Source: Archaeoglobus sp. UBA234 (lineage in GTDB: Archaea; Halobacteriota; Archaeoglobi; Archaeoglobales; Archaeoglobaceae). Taken from it: a stretch of DNA of 64,000 bases. The translations under genes were made by a program, and so were the position numbers. The notes below the pieces were generated by a model, which saw only the letters and a program-made list of their open reading frames with translations, had not been told where the DNA came from and searched no databases. This document shows, in pieces, positions 26,897-35,830 of the stretch (position 1 is the stretch's first letter; the number at the start of each line of letters is the position of its first letter). The stretch lies in assembly GCA_002494625.1 (NCBI GenBank), contig DACH01000016.1, positions 69,259 to 133,258 on the forward strand. The letters run 5' to 3'.

Positions 26897-27982
26897 ATGA
26901 GTAGCAGAAATGAGTCTCAGTATTCTCTCTCCTCCTGCATGCAATGCGGGACATGTTCAGCAGGATGTGTCTCCAGAGAATCTTTCAATCTGAGAATTCT
27001 CGTCATGAACACCATGATGGAGAATCTCTCTGAGGAGAGTCTCTGGGACTGCACGACCTGTCTGACCTGCCAGATAAGGTGTCCGAGGGGAATACCACTG
27101 AAGGATGCGATAGTTGATTACAGGAAAAAATTCGTTGAATTGGGTAGGATTCCACCCGAAATAAGAGATATGCTCAATTCGGTTCAGAAATTCAGAAATC
27201 CTTTTGGAGAACCACATCATAACAGGAGGTCATGGATCTCTCTTCTTAAAAAAAATAAGGAGATAAAAAGTATTGAGGAAGATTTTGAGTGGCTGTGGTA
27301 TATTGGATGTTTTGGTGCAGATCACAGAAGCAGGCAGGTATTTGAAAAAACTGCAGAGATATTTCAGAGCATGGAACTTGATTTTGCGGTAACAGAGGAT
27401 GAAGGTTGCTGTGGGAATGATGTCCTCGGGGTAGGAGAAGAGGGTTTGTTCGAGCTACTCAAGGAGGAAAACGAGTCTTTATTCAGAAAATATGGGATTA
27501 ACAAGGTTATTACCTCTTCTCCTCACTGCTACAATGTCTTTAAGAATTACTATGATGTTGACGCTATTACTGCCATAGAACTCCTATACCACGGGATAAA
27601 AAATGGCAGTGTTGAATTCAGTTATGATGTTGAGGCTAAGGTTACCTTTCACGACCCGTGCTATCTTGGAAGATACAATGGAATTTATGAAATTCCGAGG
27701 AAGGTGATAGAGGCGATATATAACATTGAACTGGTTGAGATGCCAAGGAACAGGGTGAACAGTTTTTGCTGTGGGGGTGGAAGTGGAAATTTTCTGCGTG
27801 AAGGTGATCTCAGACCCAATGTGTTGCGGGTAAAGGAGGCAATTTCCACTGGAGCAGATATACTGGCGGTAGCATGTCCGGTATGCCTCAACATGCTTGA
27901 AGATGGAGTGAAAACGGTAAATTCAGATCTGGAAGTAATGGATATAATGGAAATAGTACATCTGGCAATGTTTGGTGAGTGA
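26897..27982 (+). CDS. HdrD-like (Fe-S)-binding oxidoreductase with two CCG domains
   Basis: 361 residues. An N-terminal ferredoxin domain has CMQCGTCSAGC and CTTCLTCQIRCP (two [4Fe-4S]). CCG domain 1 reads GCFG, EGCCGND, SSPHCYN, where the first Cys of the final CxxC is Ser. CCG domain 2 is intact: DPCYLGRYNG, FCCGGGSGNF, ACPVC. The order corresponds to HdrC fused to HdrB, that is HdrD, the catalytic part of membrane heterodisulfide reductase. Many paralogues in Archaeoglobales have other partners, and no membrane or flavin subunit is adjacent, so the substrate is open. A TATA box about 30 nt upstream suggests a leaderless start. Confidence 0.88.
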   Translation: MSSRNESQYSLSSCMQCGTCSAGCVSRESFNLRILVMNTMMENLSEESLWDCTTCLTCQIRCPRGIPLKDAIVDYRKKFVELGRIPPEIRDMLNSVQKFRNPFGEPHHNRRSWISLLKKNKEIKSIEEDFEWLWYIGCFGADHRSRQVFEKTAEIFQSMELDFAVTEDEGCCGNDVLGVGEEGLFELLKEENESLFRKYGINKVITSSPHCYNVFKNYYDVDAITAIELLYHGIKNGSVEFSYDVEAKVTFHDPCYLGRYNGIYEIPRKVIEAIYNIELVEMPRNRVNSFCCGGGSGNFLREGDLRPNVLRVKEAISTGADILAVACPVCLNMLEDGVKTVNSDLEVMDIMEIVHLAMFGE

Positions 27983-28045
27983 TTGGAAGATATGCAAGGA
28001 AAGATATAAGACTGAAAAGGATAACAATAAATTTAAGGTGAAGAA

Positions 28046-28978
28046 ATGGAGATATGTATCGCTCTGACATCTCACAGGGTTGAATTTATACCACTTTTAA
28101 GAGATGAAGCATTAGCTTCAGATATAATAATACTCGAGGAGCCACCAAATGAGAGCCTTTTTCGCCTTCTCAGAGGTGAGATTACCTTAGAAAGCTATGT
28201 CAGAAGCCTTGATACATCTTTTCCCCTCTACACATATTTTCTTGCAGACCTTCTGAAGAATTTGCATTCCATGGGAAAAAGAATATTACAGGTTGAACCT
28301 TATCTGGAAGTGGTTCAGAAAATTCAGCAATCAATCGAGTCTGGGTCTTTTGATGAGCTTATTAGGGATGAAAGAATTGAGAAAATAAGACAGACTGAGA
28401 AAAAAGCCTTTGGAGCTTTTATTGACTACCAGGAGGCTTTCATGTCAGGAGACTTTGAAAGGCTTATTGAGGCAACGATTAATTTTTCAAGGGCTGATGC
28501 AGAACGATTCGTTGTAAGAGACTCAATGAGGCTTGATGCGATAGCTGATACCCTTCGTGATGCTGGAAACGAGCCCGATGTTAGGATTCTAATCGAAGCT
28601 GGTTCGATTCATACTCAGATTCCTGAATCTCTTGACAGGATGCTGGATATGGACTATGTAAGAAAAATAAATCTTAAGAAAAAGGCAGCTGAAATGCTTG
28701 GTGTAGAGGCAATCAAAAATCCTGGAACACTTCTTACAGAGATTTTCATCAGAAATGAGAATATAAGCGGGGAAGAGCTTAGAACCTTAGCTGCAAGGAG
28801 CCTTCTTTACATATCCAAGGTAACACCTGAAGAGATGATGCCAGATAGCAATAACAGGTTTCCCCACTTCTTAGAGGAGGTGAGGGTATCAGAGGAAGTT
28901 TATTCGATGGATTACGAGCAGTGCAGAGAAGAATTTGAAAGAATATGGAAGAGAAGAAATATGTGGAAGAGCAGTTAG
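28046..28978 (+). CDS. Unknown protein with faint TraB/TIKI-like pattern
   Basis: 310 residues, no signal peptide or TM segment. I do not recognise the family with confidence. The N-terminus (ALTSHRVEFIPLLRDEALASDIIILEEP) and the later LLKNLHSMGKRILQVEPYLE and ILIEAGSIHTQIPESL recall the spacing of TraB/TIKI-clan proteins: an early histidine, an acidic strand, and a late GxxH. GAFIDYQEAF and RDSMRLDAIADTLRD form the helical middle. The start follows GGTGAAGAA. It is 63 bp after the HdrD-like gene and could share its transcript. Confidence 0.45.
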   Translation: MEICIALTSHRVEFIPLLRDEALASDIIILEEPPNESLFRLLRGEITLESYVRSLDTSFPLYTYFLADLLKNLHSMGKRILQVEPYLEVVQKIQQSIESGSFDELIRDERIEKIRQTEKKAFGAFIDYQEAFMSGDFERLIEATINFSRADAERFVVRDSMRLDAIADTLRDAGNEPDVRILIEAGSIHTQIPESLDRMLDMDYVRKINLKKKAAEMLGVEAIKNPGTLLTEIFIRNENISGEELRTLAARSLLYISKVTPEEMMPDSNNRFPHFLEEVRVSEEVYSMDYEQCREEFERIWKRRNMWKSS

Positions 28979-29030
28979 TGTTATCAGCTTTAATTCGAAA
29001 ATGAGTGGCATGTTGATGAAAACGAGGAAT

Positions 29031-29062
29031 ATCTATATATTTCCTCTCTGAATCTCTATTTT
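29031..29062 (+). promoter_or_regulatory. TATA promoter of the ribosomal-region SPOUT gene
   Basis: ATCTATATATTT (29031-29042) is centred about 26 nt before the ATG with no ribosome site between, the pattern of a leaderless archaeal message. It may drive the start of the ribosomal run, because only 30 bp separate the SPOUT gene from L3. Confidence 0.6.
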
Positions 29063-29842
29063 ATGGTTTCAATAGCGATTCCATCTTCTTCCCTCTTAAA
29101 TGAAACTGATGAAAAGCTGAAGGCTTATAAGGTGTGGCAGATAGCAAGATCAGCGGCAATTTTCAGGGTTAAAACAATCTACATATATGAAGACCCCGCA
29201 GGGGATGAGACTGAATACATACGGGAAATCCTTGAGTACCTTGAGACCCCTCAGTATCTCAGGAGGCATTTATTTCCACTGAAAAAATCTTTAAGGTTTG
29301 CAGGAGCACTGCCACCTCTTGCAATTCCATCTCATCTCCCGAAACATTTAAAAATCGGTGAGTTAAGGGATGGGGTTGTAAGAAGAGTTGGTCCTGACGG
29401 AGCGTCATGGGTGGATATTGGACTGGACGCCCTGGCTCTCCTGAAGTCTGAGAAGAGAAGGGGAGCCCGCGTGACCGTCAGGGTCTGTTCGAAGAAACCG
29501 TTGGTCGTAGAAGAGGCAGAACCGGAATCCTACTGGGGTTACCGGGTTGAGGAGGTAAAACTGAAAGACCTCCTTAGGAAAGAGGCGGTAATCCTATCCA
29601 GAAGCGGAAGGAGAATATCAGTAGCAAGGGAAAAGCTTTGCGAGGGCACAGTCCTGATATTCGGAAGCCCTGATGAGGGTGTCCAGAAAATCGCAGAAAA
29701 ACAGGGCTTAAAAATCCCTACGGAAGTGCCGGTAATAAACACAATCCCTGGGCAGGGTACTGCAACAGTCAGACTGGAAGAAGCAATAATCGCAACCCTT
29801 GCAATAAGAAATGTGTGTAAAGAATTTAATGCTAATCCCTAA
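29063..29842 (+). CDS. Putative SPOUT-class RNA methyltransferase (Methyltrn_RNA_3 family)
   Basis: 259 residues. The knot-forming SPOUT parts are at both ends: SIAIPSSSLLNETDEKLKAYKVWQIARSA at the N-terminus and VLIFGSPDEGVQKIAE, VINTIPGQGTATVRLEEAIIATLAI at the C-terminus (SAM-binding trefoil). An OB-like insertion (residues 95-155, GELRDGVVRRVGPDGASWVDIG) lies between. The family is conserved beside L3 in many archaea and is related to human SPOUT1. The target RNA of the archaeal protein is not known to me; the link with ribosomal genes suggests rRNA. Confidence 0.82.
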   Translation: MVSIAIPSSSLLNETDEKLKAYKVWQIARSAAIFRVKTIYIYEDPAGDETEYIREILEYLETPQYLRRHLFPLKKSLRFAGALPPLAIPSHLPKHLKIGELRDGVVRRVGPDGASWVDIGLDALALLKSEKRRGARVTVRVCSKKPLVVEEAEPESYWGYRVEEVKLKDLLRKEAVILSRSGRRISVAREKLCEGTVLIFGSPDEGVQKIAEKQGLKIPTEVPVINTIPGQGTATVRLEEAIIATLAIRNVCKEFNANP

Positions 29843-29872
29843 AATCGTGAAAATTGGATAAGGTGGTATGGA

Positions 29873-30856
29873 ATGAAAGAGCACAGACCGAGAAGAGGTT
29901 CGATGGCATTTTCGCCAAGAAAGAGGGCGAAGAGTATAATACCAAGGATAAGGGCTTGGCCCGAACACAGCGAAGCCAAGGTACTCGGCTTTGCCGGCTA
30001 TAAGGCTGGCATGACACATGTTGTGATGGTGGATGATAGGAAGAATTCCCCTACATATGGGGATGAAATTGTTGTGCCTGTAACAGTTCTTGAAACACCC
30101 CCGCTCAAGGTAGCTGCAGTGAGAGCATATACTAAAACTCCATATGGATACAAAATAGAGGGGGAGTACTGGACAGCTGAGCTTGATGAACACCTCGGCA
30201 GGAAAATAAACCTCCCCAAAAATACAAAGAGCATGGACGATCTGGACCTCGATAAGGTTGATCACTTCAGATTGCTCACCTATACGCAGCCCTACTCAGT
30301 TACGGGTGTTCCAAAAAAGGTTCCTGAAATAATGGAGCAGAAGGTTGGTGGTGGTTCCACAGCTTTTGATTATGTGAAAGAGAAACTTGGAAAAGAGATA
30401 AGGGTTTTTGAAGTCTTCGAGGAAGGGACAGTTATTGATGTAACTTCTATAACCAAAGGCAAGGGTTTTCAGGGACCCGTAAAGAGGTGGGGAGTTATAA
30501 CCCTCAACGCCAAACATGCAAGGAGCAGTAAACACAGGAGAGTGGGTAATCTTGGTCCGTGGAATCCTCACCATGTCAGACCGACTGTCCCCCAGGCTGG
30601 ACAGATGGGATTCCATCAGAGGACTGAATTCAACAAGAGAATAATAAAGATGGGCGAAAATGGAGATGAAATAACACCAAACGGCGGATTCCTTCATTAT
30701 GGAGTGGTCAGGGGAGACTATGTGCTCGTTTCAGGTAGTGTTCCCGGACCGGTTAAAAGACTTGTGAGGTTCAGATATGCTCTCAGAGCTCCATCCGCCA
30801 CATTTGAGGGTGTGAATGTAACCTACATAAGTAAAACTTCCAAACAGGGCAGGTGA
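29873..30856 (+). CDS. rpl3: 50S ribosomal protein L3 (uL3)
   Basis: 327 residues, the archaeal length. HRPRRGSMAFSPRKRAKSIIPRIRAWP is the archaeal/eukaryal N-terminus, and GFAGYKAGMTHV and the W-loop segment PVKRWGVITLNAKHARSSK follow; the latter reaches the peptidyl transferase centre. First protein gene of the ribosomal run, 30 bp after the SPOUT gene, preceded by AGGTGG. Confidence 0.97.
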   Translation: MKEHRPRRGSMAFSPRKRAKSIIPRIRAWPEHSEAKVLGFAGYKAGMTHVVMVDDRKNSPTYGDEIVVPVTVLETPPLKVAAVRAYTKTPYGYKIEGEYWTAELDEHLGRKINLPKNTKSMDDLDLDKVDHFRLLTYTQPYSVTGVPKKVPEIMEQKVGGGSTAFDYVKEKLGKEIRVFEVFEEGTVIDVTSITKGKGFQGPVKRWGVITLNAKHARSSKHRRVGNLGPWNPHHVRPTVPQAGQMGFHQRTEFNKRIIKMGENGDEITPNGGFLHYGVVRGDYVLVSGSVPGPVKRLVRFRYALRAPSATFEGVNVTYISKTSKQGR

Positions 30857-30861
30857 TTTTT

Positions 30862-31620
30862 GTGAAGGCTAAGGTTTACGATCTCAAAGGAGAAGCTGTT
30901 GAAGAAATCGAACTTCCACCCGTTTTCGAGTCAGAATACAGACCGGATATAATAAAGAGGGCAGTTCTTGCAATTCAGAGCAGGAGAAGACAGCCTTATG
31001 GCACAAGTCCTCTTGCTGGAATAGATTACTCTGCTGAGAACTGGGGACCCGGACATGGCTATGCAAGAGTGCCGAGACTTAAAACGGGGAGGAGGGCAGC
31101 AAAAGTCCCTCAGGCTGTAAAGGGAAGAGCTCCACATCCACCCAAGGTTCAGAAAGTCTGGAAGGAGAAGATAAACAGGAAAGAGATGAAAAAGGCTCTC
31201 TGTTCAGCAATCTCAGCTACAGTTGATCCTGCTCTTGTTTCTGAGAGACCCCACATTTTTGACGGTGAACTTCCAAAAATTGTGGTTGACGATTTTGAGA
31301 ATCTAAGGAAAACAAAGGAAGTTGTTGAGGCTCTGAAGGCTGTTGGTGTTTATGGAGATGTGGAGTATGCCAAAAAGAGGAGAAGATACAGGGCTGGTAG
31401 AGGTAAGATGAGAGGCAGGAGGTATGTAACAAAGAAAAGCCTTCTGATAGTGGTGGGAAAGAACTCTGATGTGCTTAAAGCAACTAGAAACCTTGAGGGT
31501 GTCGATGTTGTTGAGGTAAGGAATCTGAATGTGGAGCTTCTCGCTCCAGGAGCAAAACCAGGTAGACTCACTGTCTGGACAAAATCAGCAATCGATTATC
31601 TGGAGGGATGGTTATGCTGA
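30862..31620 (+). CDS. rpl4: 50S ribosomal protein L4 (uL4)
   Basis: 252 residues from GTG 30862, which is 5 nt after AGGTGA; the GTG at 30853 is part of that site. MKAKVYDLKG is the expected start. The long internal loop that enters the exit tunnel includes RQPYGTSPLAGIDYSAENWGPGHGYARVPRLK. The L3 stop TGA is inside the ribosome site. Confidence 0.96.
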   Translation: MKAKVYDLKGEAVEEIELPPVFESEYRPDIIKRAVLAIQSRRRQPYGTSPLAGIDYSAENWGPGHGYARVPRLKTGRRAAKVPQAVKGRAPHPPKVQKVWKEKINRKEMKKALCSAISATVDPALVSERPHIFDGELPKIVVDDFENLRKTKEVVEALKAVGVYGDVEYAKKRRRYRAGRGKMRGRRYVTKKSLLIVVGKNSDVLKATRNLEGVDVVEVRNLNVELLAPGAKPGRLTVWTKSAIDYLEGWLC

Positions 31621-31859
31621 TAAAATGCTTTATTGTCACAGAAAAGACAACAACCGAAGTAGAAAAGAACATTCTGACTGCAATAGTGGACAAAAGAGCC
31701 AGGAAAGAAGACATCAAGAGAGATATTGAGAAGAGATTTGAAGTAAAGGTGGAAAAAGTTAACACCCTTATAACTCCAAAGGGTGAGAAGAAGGCATATA
31801 TAAAGCTCACGCCGGATTATTCGGCTGAAGAAGTTCTTTCAAAACTTGGAGTATTCTGA
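31614..31859 (+). CDS. rpl23: 50S ribosomal protein L23 (uL23)
   Basis: 81 residues from ATG 31614, 6 nt after GGAGGG; the ATG two codons earlier is less well spaced. The fold is seen as IKCFIVTEKTTTEVEKN, DIEKRFEVKVEKVNTLITPKGEKKAYIKL. L23 borders the tunnel exit and binds SRP. It overlaps the end of L4 by 7 bp. Confidence 0.95.
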   Translation: MLIKCFIVTEKTTTEVEKNILTAIVDKRARKEDIKRDIEKRFEVKVEKVNTLITPKGEKKAYIKLTPDYSAEEVLSKLGVF

Positions 31860-31871
31860 TGAGGTGGTTGA

Positions 31872-32579
31872 ATGGGTAAAAGAATAATATCTCAGAATAG
31901 GGGAAAAGGAACTCCTACTTACAGGGCTCCCTCTCACAGGTATAAAGCTGAGTTGAAACACATCTTTGCTCAGAGCCTTACAGCAAAAGTAATCGATATT
32001 GAGCATGATCCTGCAAGAAATGCCCCGATAGCTAAGGTAATGCTTCCAGATGGTGGGAAAAGATACATTATAGCAACAGAAGGTATGGGGACTGGAGATG
32101 TAATTGAGGCGGGAGAGAGTGTCAGAGTAAAGCCAGGTAATATAACTTACCTCAGGAACATACCCGAAGGGACTCCGGTATGCAACATAGAATCCAATCC
32201 CGGAGATGGAGGGAAGTTTGTAAGAGCAAGTGGAACCTTTGCTCTTGTAGTTTCCCACGAGGAAAAAAGAACCCTTGTTCAGATGCCGTCAGGAACCCTG
32301 AAGTGGTTTAACCCTAACTGCAGAGCAATGATCGGAGTTGTTGCGGGTGGAGGTAGAACAGACAAGCCCTTCATCAAAGCAGGGAAGAAGTTTTACCGGT
32401 ACAGGAGTAAGGCAACCAAGTGGCCCAGGGTGAGGGGAGTTGCAATGAATGCTGTTGATCATCCCTTTGGTGGTGGAAAACATCAGCATACCGGAAAACC
32501 GAAAACTGTTAGCAGAAATGCTCCTCCAGGTAGAAAAGTTGGTAGTATTGCTGCAAGAAGAACAGGAGCCAAGAGGTGA
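31872..32579 (+). CDS. rpl2: 50S ribosomal protein L2 (uL2)
   Basis: 235 residues, archaeal type. [22 protein letters not shown] at the start, and the C-terminal [24 protein letters not shown] carries the conserved histidine loop needed for peptidyl transferase assembly. GAGGTGG lies upstream of the ATG. Confidence 0.97.
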   Translation: MGKRIISQNRGKGTPTYRAPSHRYKAELKHIFAQSLTAKVIDIEHDPARNAPIAKVMLPDGGKRYIIATEGMGTGDVIEAGESVRVKPGNITYLRNIPEGTPVCNIESNPGDGGKFVRASGTFALVVSHEEKRTLVQMPSGTLKWFNPNCRAMIGVVAGGGRTDKPFIKAGKKFYRYRSKATKWPRVRGVAMNAVDHPFGGGKHQHTGKPKTVSRNAPPGRKVGSIAARRTGAKR

Positions 32580-32584
32580 TATTA

Positions 32585-32986
32585 ATGGCACTAAAAAGCA
32601 AAGTTATCAGACCAAGGGATTTCAAATTCAGAGGGTACACCCTCGATGAAATAAAGAATATGACGCTGGAACAGTTTGCTCAGCTTCTGCCATCAAGAGA
32701 GAGAAGAAAAATAATGAGGGGTTTTACCGAGCAGGAGGAGAAACTCCTCAGAAAGCTGAAGAAAAAGGATGTTGTTAAGACACACTGCAGGGATATGATC
32801 GTATTGCCGGAAATGGTTGGTAAAGTGATAATGGTTCACAATGGAAAGGATTTCGTGAGAGTTGAGGTTAAGCCTGAGATGATTGGACACAGACTTGGAG
32901 AGTTTGCTCAGACTAGGACATTTATCAAGCACAGTGGTCCTGGAGTTGGAGCAACAAGAAGCAGTAAGTTTGTTCCGCTCAAGTAA
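32585..32986 (+). CDS. rps19: 30S ribosomal protein S19 (uS19)
   Basis: 133 residues from ATG 32585 after GAGGTGAT; the upstream GTG is part of that signal. [31 protein letters not shown] and the C-terminal [25 protein letters not shown] are the S19 core and tail. The N-terminal extension (residues 1-60) is the archaeal/eukaryal S15-type one. Confidence 0.96.
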   Translation: MALKSKVIRPRDFKFRGYTLDEIKNMTLEQFAQLLPSRERRKIMRGFTEQEEKLLRKLKKKDVVKTHCRDMIVLPEMVGKVIMVHNGKDFVRVEVKPEMIGHRLGEFAQTRTFIKHSGPGVGATRSSKFVPLK

Positions 32987-32995
32987 GGTGATAAA

Positions 32996-33451
32996 ATGGC
33001 AAGGGTTGGCTATGCTTACGAGCCAGAAAGCGAAAAATCTGCGAAAGCGATGGGTTATGAGATGGACATAAGCTTCAAACATGCAGTCGAGTTGTGTGCT
33101 GCACTGAAGGGAAAGAAGATAGATCAAGCAATCAGATACCTTGAAGAAGTTGCAGAGCTCAGGAGACCTGTCCCCTTCAAGAAACATGATAAGAAGGTCC
33201 CACATAAAAGACTTGAAAAGTGGTATGCAGGTAGATATCCTCAAAAAGCAGCAAAACATCTTCTGAAGGTATTGAAGAACCTTGAAGCTAACGCAGATTA
33301 CAAGGGAATAGAGAAAGAGAGGCTCATAATAACACACGCACAGGCAAAAAAAGGTAGGGTACTCAAAAGATACATGCCAAGAGCTTATGGGAGGGCAACT
33401 CCAAAGTTTAAGGTGCTCACAACAGTTGAATTTGTTGCTGAGGTGCGATAA
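32996..33451 (+). CDS. rpl22: 50S ribosomal protein L22 (uL22)
   Basis: 151 residues. MDISFKHAVELCAALKGKKIDQAIRYLEEV is the helical core. The tunnel hairpin is around KKGRVLKRYMPRAYGRATP. Its stop TAA shares a base with the S3 ATG (TAATG), so the two are translationally coupled. Confidence 0.96.
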   Translation: MARVGYAYEPESEKSAKAMGYEMDISFKHAVELCAALKGKKIDQAIRYLEEVAELRRPVPFKKHDKKVPHKRLEKWYAGRYPQKAAKHLLKVLKNLEANADYKGIEKERLIITHAQAKKGRVLKRYMPRAYGRATPKFKVLTTVEFVAEVR

Positions 33452-34182
33452 TGGCGGTAGAAAGGAAGTTTGTTGAGGACAGGGTAAGAAAACTCAGGGT
33501 TAAAGAATGGATGGCTCAGGAAGTCAGAAATGCCGGATTTGGTGGAGTAGATATAACAAGAACACCCCTTGGCACCCAGATAACACTGTTCGTTGAGAGG
33601 CCAGGGCTTGTGATAGGAAAGGGTGGAAGAAGAATCAGAACACTCACAGAAAAGCTGAAAGAGTTCGGAATCGACAATCCACAGGTAAGTGTTGATGAAA
33701 TCGAAAAACCCGAATTCAATGCAAAGCTGATGGCTTCACTGCTTGCTAGAGCCCTTGAGAGAGGCTGGTACTTCAGAAAAGCTGGCTACAGATTCCTTTA
33801 CAGGATTATGGAGGCTGGAGCAAAGGGATGTGAAATTGAGATAAGCGGTAAACTCACCGGAGAAAGGGCAAGAACTGAGAAATTCATCGCTGGAACAATG
33901 GTTCACACTGGAGAGCCAGCAAACACTGCGGTAGTAACGGGATACGATGTTGCAATCAAAAAGCTTGGAGTTCTCGGAGTTAAGATGAGAATAATTCCAC
34001 CGGATGCAGAGCTTCCTGATGAATTCGAAGTTAGAGAAGTTCTCAAGCCAGAAGAAACGACGGAGAAAGATGAAGAAAAAGTACAGGAGTCAGAGAAGGC
34101 GGATAATGTTGAGAAGGTTGATGAAGTGGAAGCAAAAGAAGCTGGTGAGGAAAAAACTGAAACAGAGGAAACTGGAGAGTGA
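33451..34182 (+). CDS. rps3: 30S ribosomal protein S3 (uS3)
   Basis: 243 residues. The N-terminal KH domain has VIGKGGRRIRTLTEKLKE (GxxG). The C-terminal domain contains GAKGCEIEISGKLTGERARTEKF. After about residue 195 there is a highly acidic, low-complexity tail (E/K/V-rich, ending EKTETEETGE), longer than in many archaea and probably disordered. Confidence 0.96.
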   Translation: MAVERKFVEDRVRKLRVKEWMAQEVRNAGFGGVDITRTPLGTQITLFVERPGLVIGKGGRRIRTLTEKLKEFGIDNPQVSVDEIEKPEFNAKLMASLLARALERGWYFRKAGYRFLYRIMEAGAKGCEIEISGKLTGERARTEKFIAGTMVHTGEPANTAVVTGYDVAIKKLGVLGVKMRIIPPDAELPDEFEVREVLKPEETTEKDEEKVQESEKADNVEKVDEVEAKEAGEEKTETEETGE

Positions 34183-34186
34183 TTGA

Positions 34187-34384
34187 ATGAAGATGGAAGA
34201 AATCAGAAAGATGTCAAGAGAAGAGAAACTAAGAAAGCTCACAGAACTTGAAAATGAACTGCTGAGGCTGAGAACTCTAATAAGGTCAGGAGGCGCAATA
34301 GAGAACCCTGGAATTGTCAAAGCCATCAGAAAGGATATAGCAAGAATAAAACTCTCCCTAGGTGAGGAGGGTTACAGGGTTTGA
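34187..34384 (+). CDS. rpl29: 50S ribosomal protein L29 (uL29)
   Basis: 65 residues, a two-helix protein: KMSREEKLRKLTELENELLRLR and IENPGIVKAIRKDIARIKLSL. ATG 34187 or the in-frame ATG 34193 could be used. The stop overlaps the TTG start of the RNase P gene by 4 bp. Confidence 0.94.
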   Translation: MKMEEIRKMSREEKLRKLTELENELLRLRTLIRSGGAIENPGIVKAIRKDIARIKLSLGEEGYRV

Positions 34385-34710
34385 AAGCTGAACAGGGTGA
34401 TTCGGTGAGATTTGTGATTGCACATGAACTGATAGGACTTCGGTGTGAGGTAATGGAAAGCCCAAATAGATTTGAGGTTGGACTAGCTGGAGAGATAGTC
34501 GATGAGACCATGAGAACATTAGTGATTCAAACCGAAAACGGGATGAAAAGGATCCCCAAGCATGGTAGAACATTTGGTGTGTGGTATAAAGGACATAAAC
34601 TGAAATTGAGCGGCAATCTCATCGAATACCGCCCTGAAGATAGAATTAAAAGAGGAATAATGCTGATTAAGAGACAGAAAGGAAATTTGAGAGAAAAATG
34701 CAGAAGGTGA
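34381..34710 (+). CDS. rnp1: RNase P protein component 1 (Rpp29 homologue)
   Basis: 109 residues beginning with TTG inside the L29 stop. The Sm-like barrel is visible as HELIGLRCEVMESPNRFEVGLAGEIVDETMRTLVI and GRTFGVWYKGHKLKLSGNLIEYRPEDRIKRG. It is a protein subunit of archaeal RNase P for tRNA 5' maturation. Its place between L29 and S17 is the standard archaeal arrangement. No translation factor (SUI1 type) gene is inserted here, as it is in some archaea. Confidence 0.93.
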   Translation: MKAEQGDSVRFVIAHELIGLRCEVMESPNRFEVGLAGEIVDETMRTLVIQTENGMKRIPKHGRTFGVWYKGHKLKLSGNLIEYRPEDRIKRGIMLIKRQKGNLREKCRR

Positions 34711-34714
34711 TTTA

Positions 34715-35044
34715 ATGAGGGATATCGGTTATGATGTTAAACCTCCTGAAAAGGAATGTGAAGATGAGAACTGTCCGTTCCACGGTAAACTTCCTGTAAG
34801 AGGTCAGGTTTTCAGAGGAAGAGTGGTGAAAACCTATGAAAAATCTGCAGTAATCGAGAAAGAACTTCTCAGATATGTCCCGAAGTACGAGAGATACCTG
34901 AAGAAGATTTCCAAGATTCACGCTCACAATCCTCCGTGCATCGATGCCAGAGAAGGTGATAATGTAACTATAATTGAATGCAGACCTCTAAGCAAGACAA
35001 AGTCATTTGTAATCGTTGAAAAGGTCTCAGGGGTGGAAGAATGA
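34715..35044 (+). CDS. rps17: 30S ribosomal protein S17 (uS17)
   Basis: 109 residues, OB fold. [44 protein letters not shown] is diagnostic. The N-terminus ([19 protein letters not shown]) has two cysteines and a histidine, the archaeal extension. It overlaps L14 by 4 bp. Confidence 0.95.
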   Translation: MRDIGYDVKPPEKECEDENCPFHGKLPVRGQVFRGRVVKTYEKSAVIEKELLRYVPKYERYLKKISKIHAHNPPCIDAREGDNVTIIECRPLSKTKSFVIVEKVSGVEE

Positions 35045-35439
35045 AGGCGAGAAAATCTACAGTTCCAAGAGCATTACCGACTGGAGCGAGGCTAATCTGT
35101 ACTGACAATACCGGGGCAAGAGAGCTTGAAATTATATCCGTTAAGGGATATAAGGGAGTGAGAAGGAGATATCCGGCTGCTGGTGTGGGAGACATAGTTG
35201 TGGTTAGTGTCAAGAAGGGTACACCCGACATAAGAAAACAGATTCACTATGCTGTGATTGTAAGGCAGAGGAAAGAGTTCAGGAGACCGGATGGAATGAG
35301 AGTGAAGTTTGAAGATAATGCTGCTGTGATTACTGATCCAAATGGTAACCCCAAAGGAAGTGAAATCAGGGGTGCTGTGGCAAGGGAAGCTGCAGAGAGG
35401 TTTTCAAAGATTGGTTCCCTTGCATCTGCCATAGTATGA
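35041..35439 (+). CDS. rpl14: 50S ribosomal protein L14 (uL14)
   Basis: 132 residues. [23 protein letters not shown] and [36 protein letters not shown] are the five-stranded core. It lies at the subunit interface, next to L19e and L24e in archaeal ribosomes. The ATG is embedded in the S17 stop. Confidence 0.96.
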   Translation: MKARKSTVPRALPTGARLICTDNTGARELEIISVKGYKGVRRRYPAAGVGDIVVVSVKKGTPDIRKQIHYAVIVRQRKEFRRPDGMRVKFEDNAAVITDPNGNPKGSEIRGAVAREAAERFSKIGSLASAIV

Positions 35440-35449
35440 GGTGATTTTG

Positions 35450-35809
35450 ATGGTTCCGAGGTCAAAACAACCAAGAAAACAGAGGAGATGGCTTTACAAA
35501 ACTTCAAAACTCCATGAAAGGCATAGATTGCTCAATGCAACTCTTTCAAAGGATTTGAGAGAAAAATATGGTAGAAGGACATTGAGGGTCAGAAAGGGTG
35601 ACAAGGTAAAGGTGATGAGAGGAGAGTTTGCGGGCTCTGAAGGTAAAGTAATTGAAGTTGACCTGAAAAAAGCACTGATTAAAGTGGATGGAGTTACAAC
35701 AACCAAGGTGGATGGAACCGAAGTTGCAGTGCCCATACATCCCTCAAATGTGATGATAATCAGTCTTGGTGAGGTAGATTCTGTGAGAAAGAAAAAGCTG
35801 GAAAAATAA
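35450..35809 (+). CDS. rpl24: 50S ribosomal protein L24 (uL24)
   Basis: 119 residues from ATG 35450 behind GAGGTGAT; the earlier in-frame start at 35441 is within that signal. A KOW motif ([25 protein letters not shown]) follows the basic N-terminus [21 protein letters not shown]. An assembly-initiating rRNA binder. Confidence 0.95.
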   Translation: MVPRSKQPRKQRRWLYKTSKLHERHRLLNATLSKDLREKYGRRTLRVRKGDKVKVMRGEFAGSEGKVIEVDLKKALIKVDGVTTTKVDGTEVAVPIHPSNVMIISLGEVDSVRKKKLEK

Positions 35810-35830
35810 TGAAATTATGAGGTGGAAAAA

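Noticed and set aside
27487..27540. Missing cysteine in the first CCG domain of the HdrD-like protein as a mutation
   Set aside because: SPHC in place of CPHC is, to my knowledge, common in HdrD-like paralogues, so it is not a sign of a broken gene.
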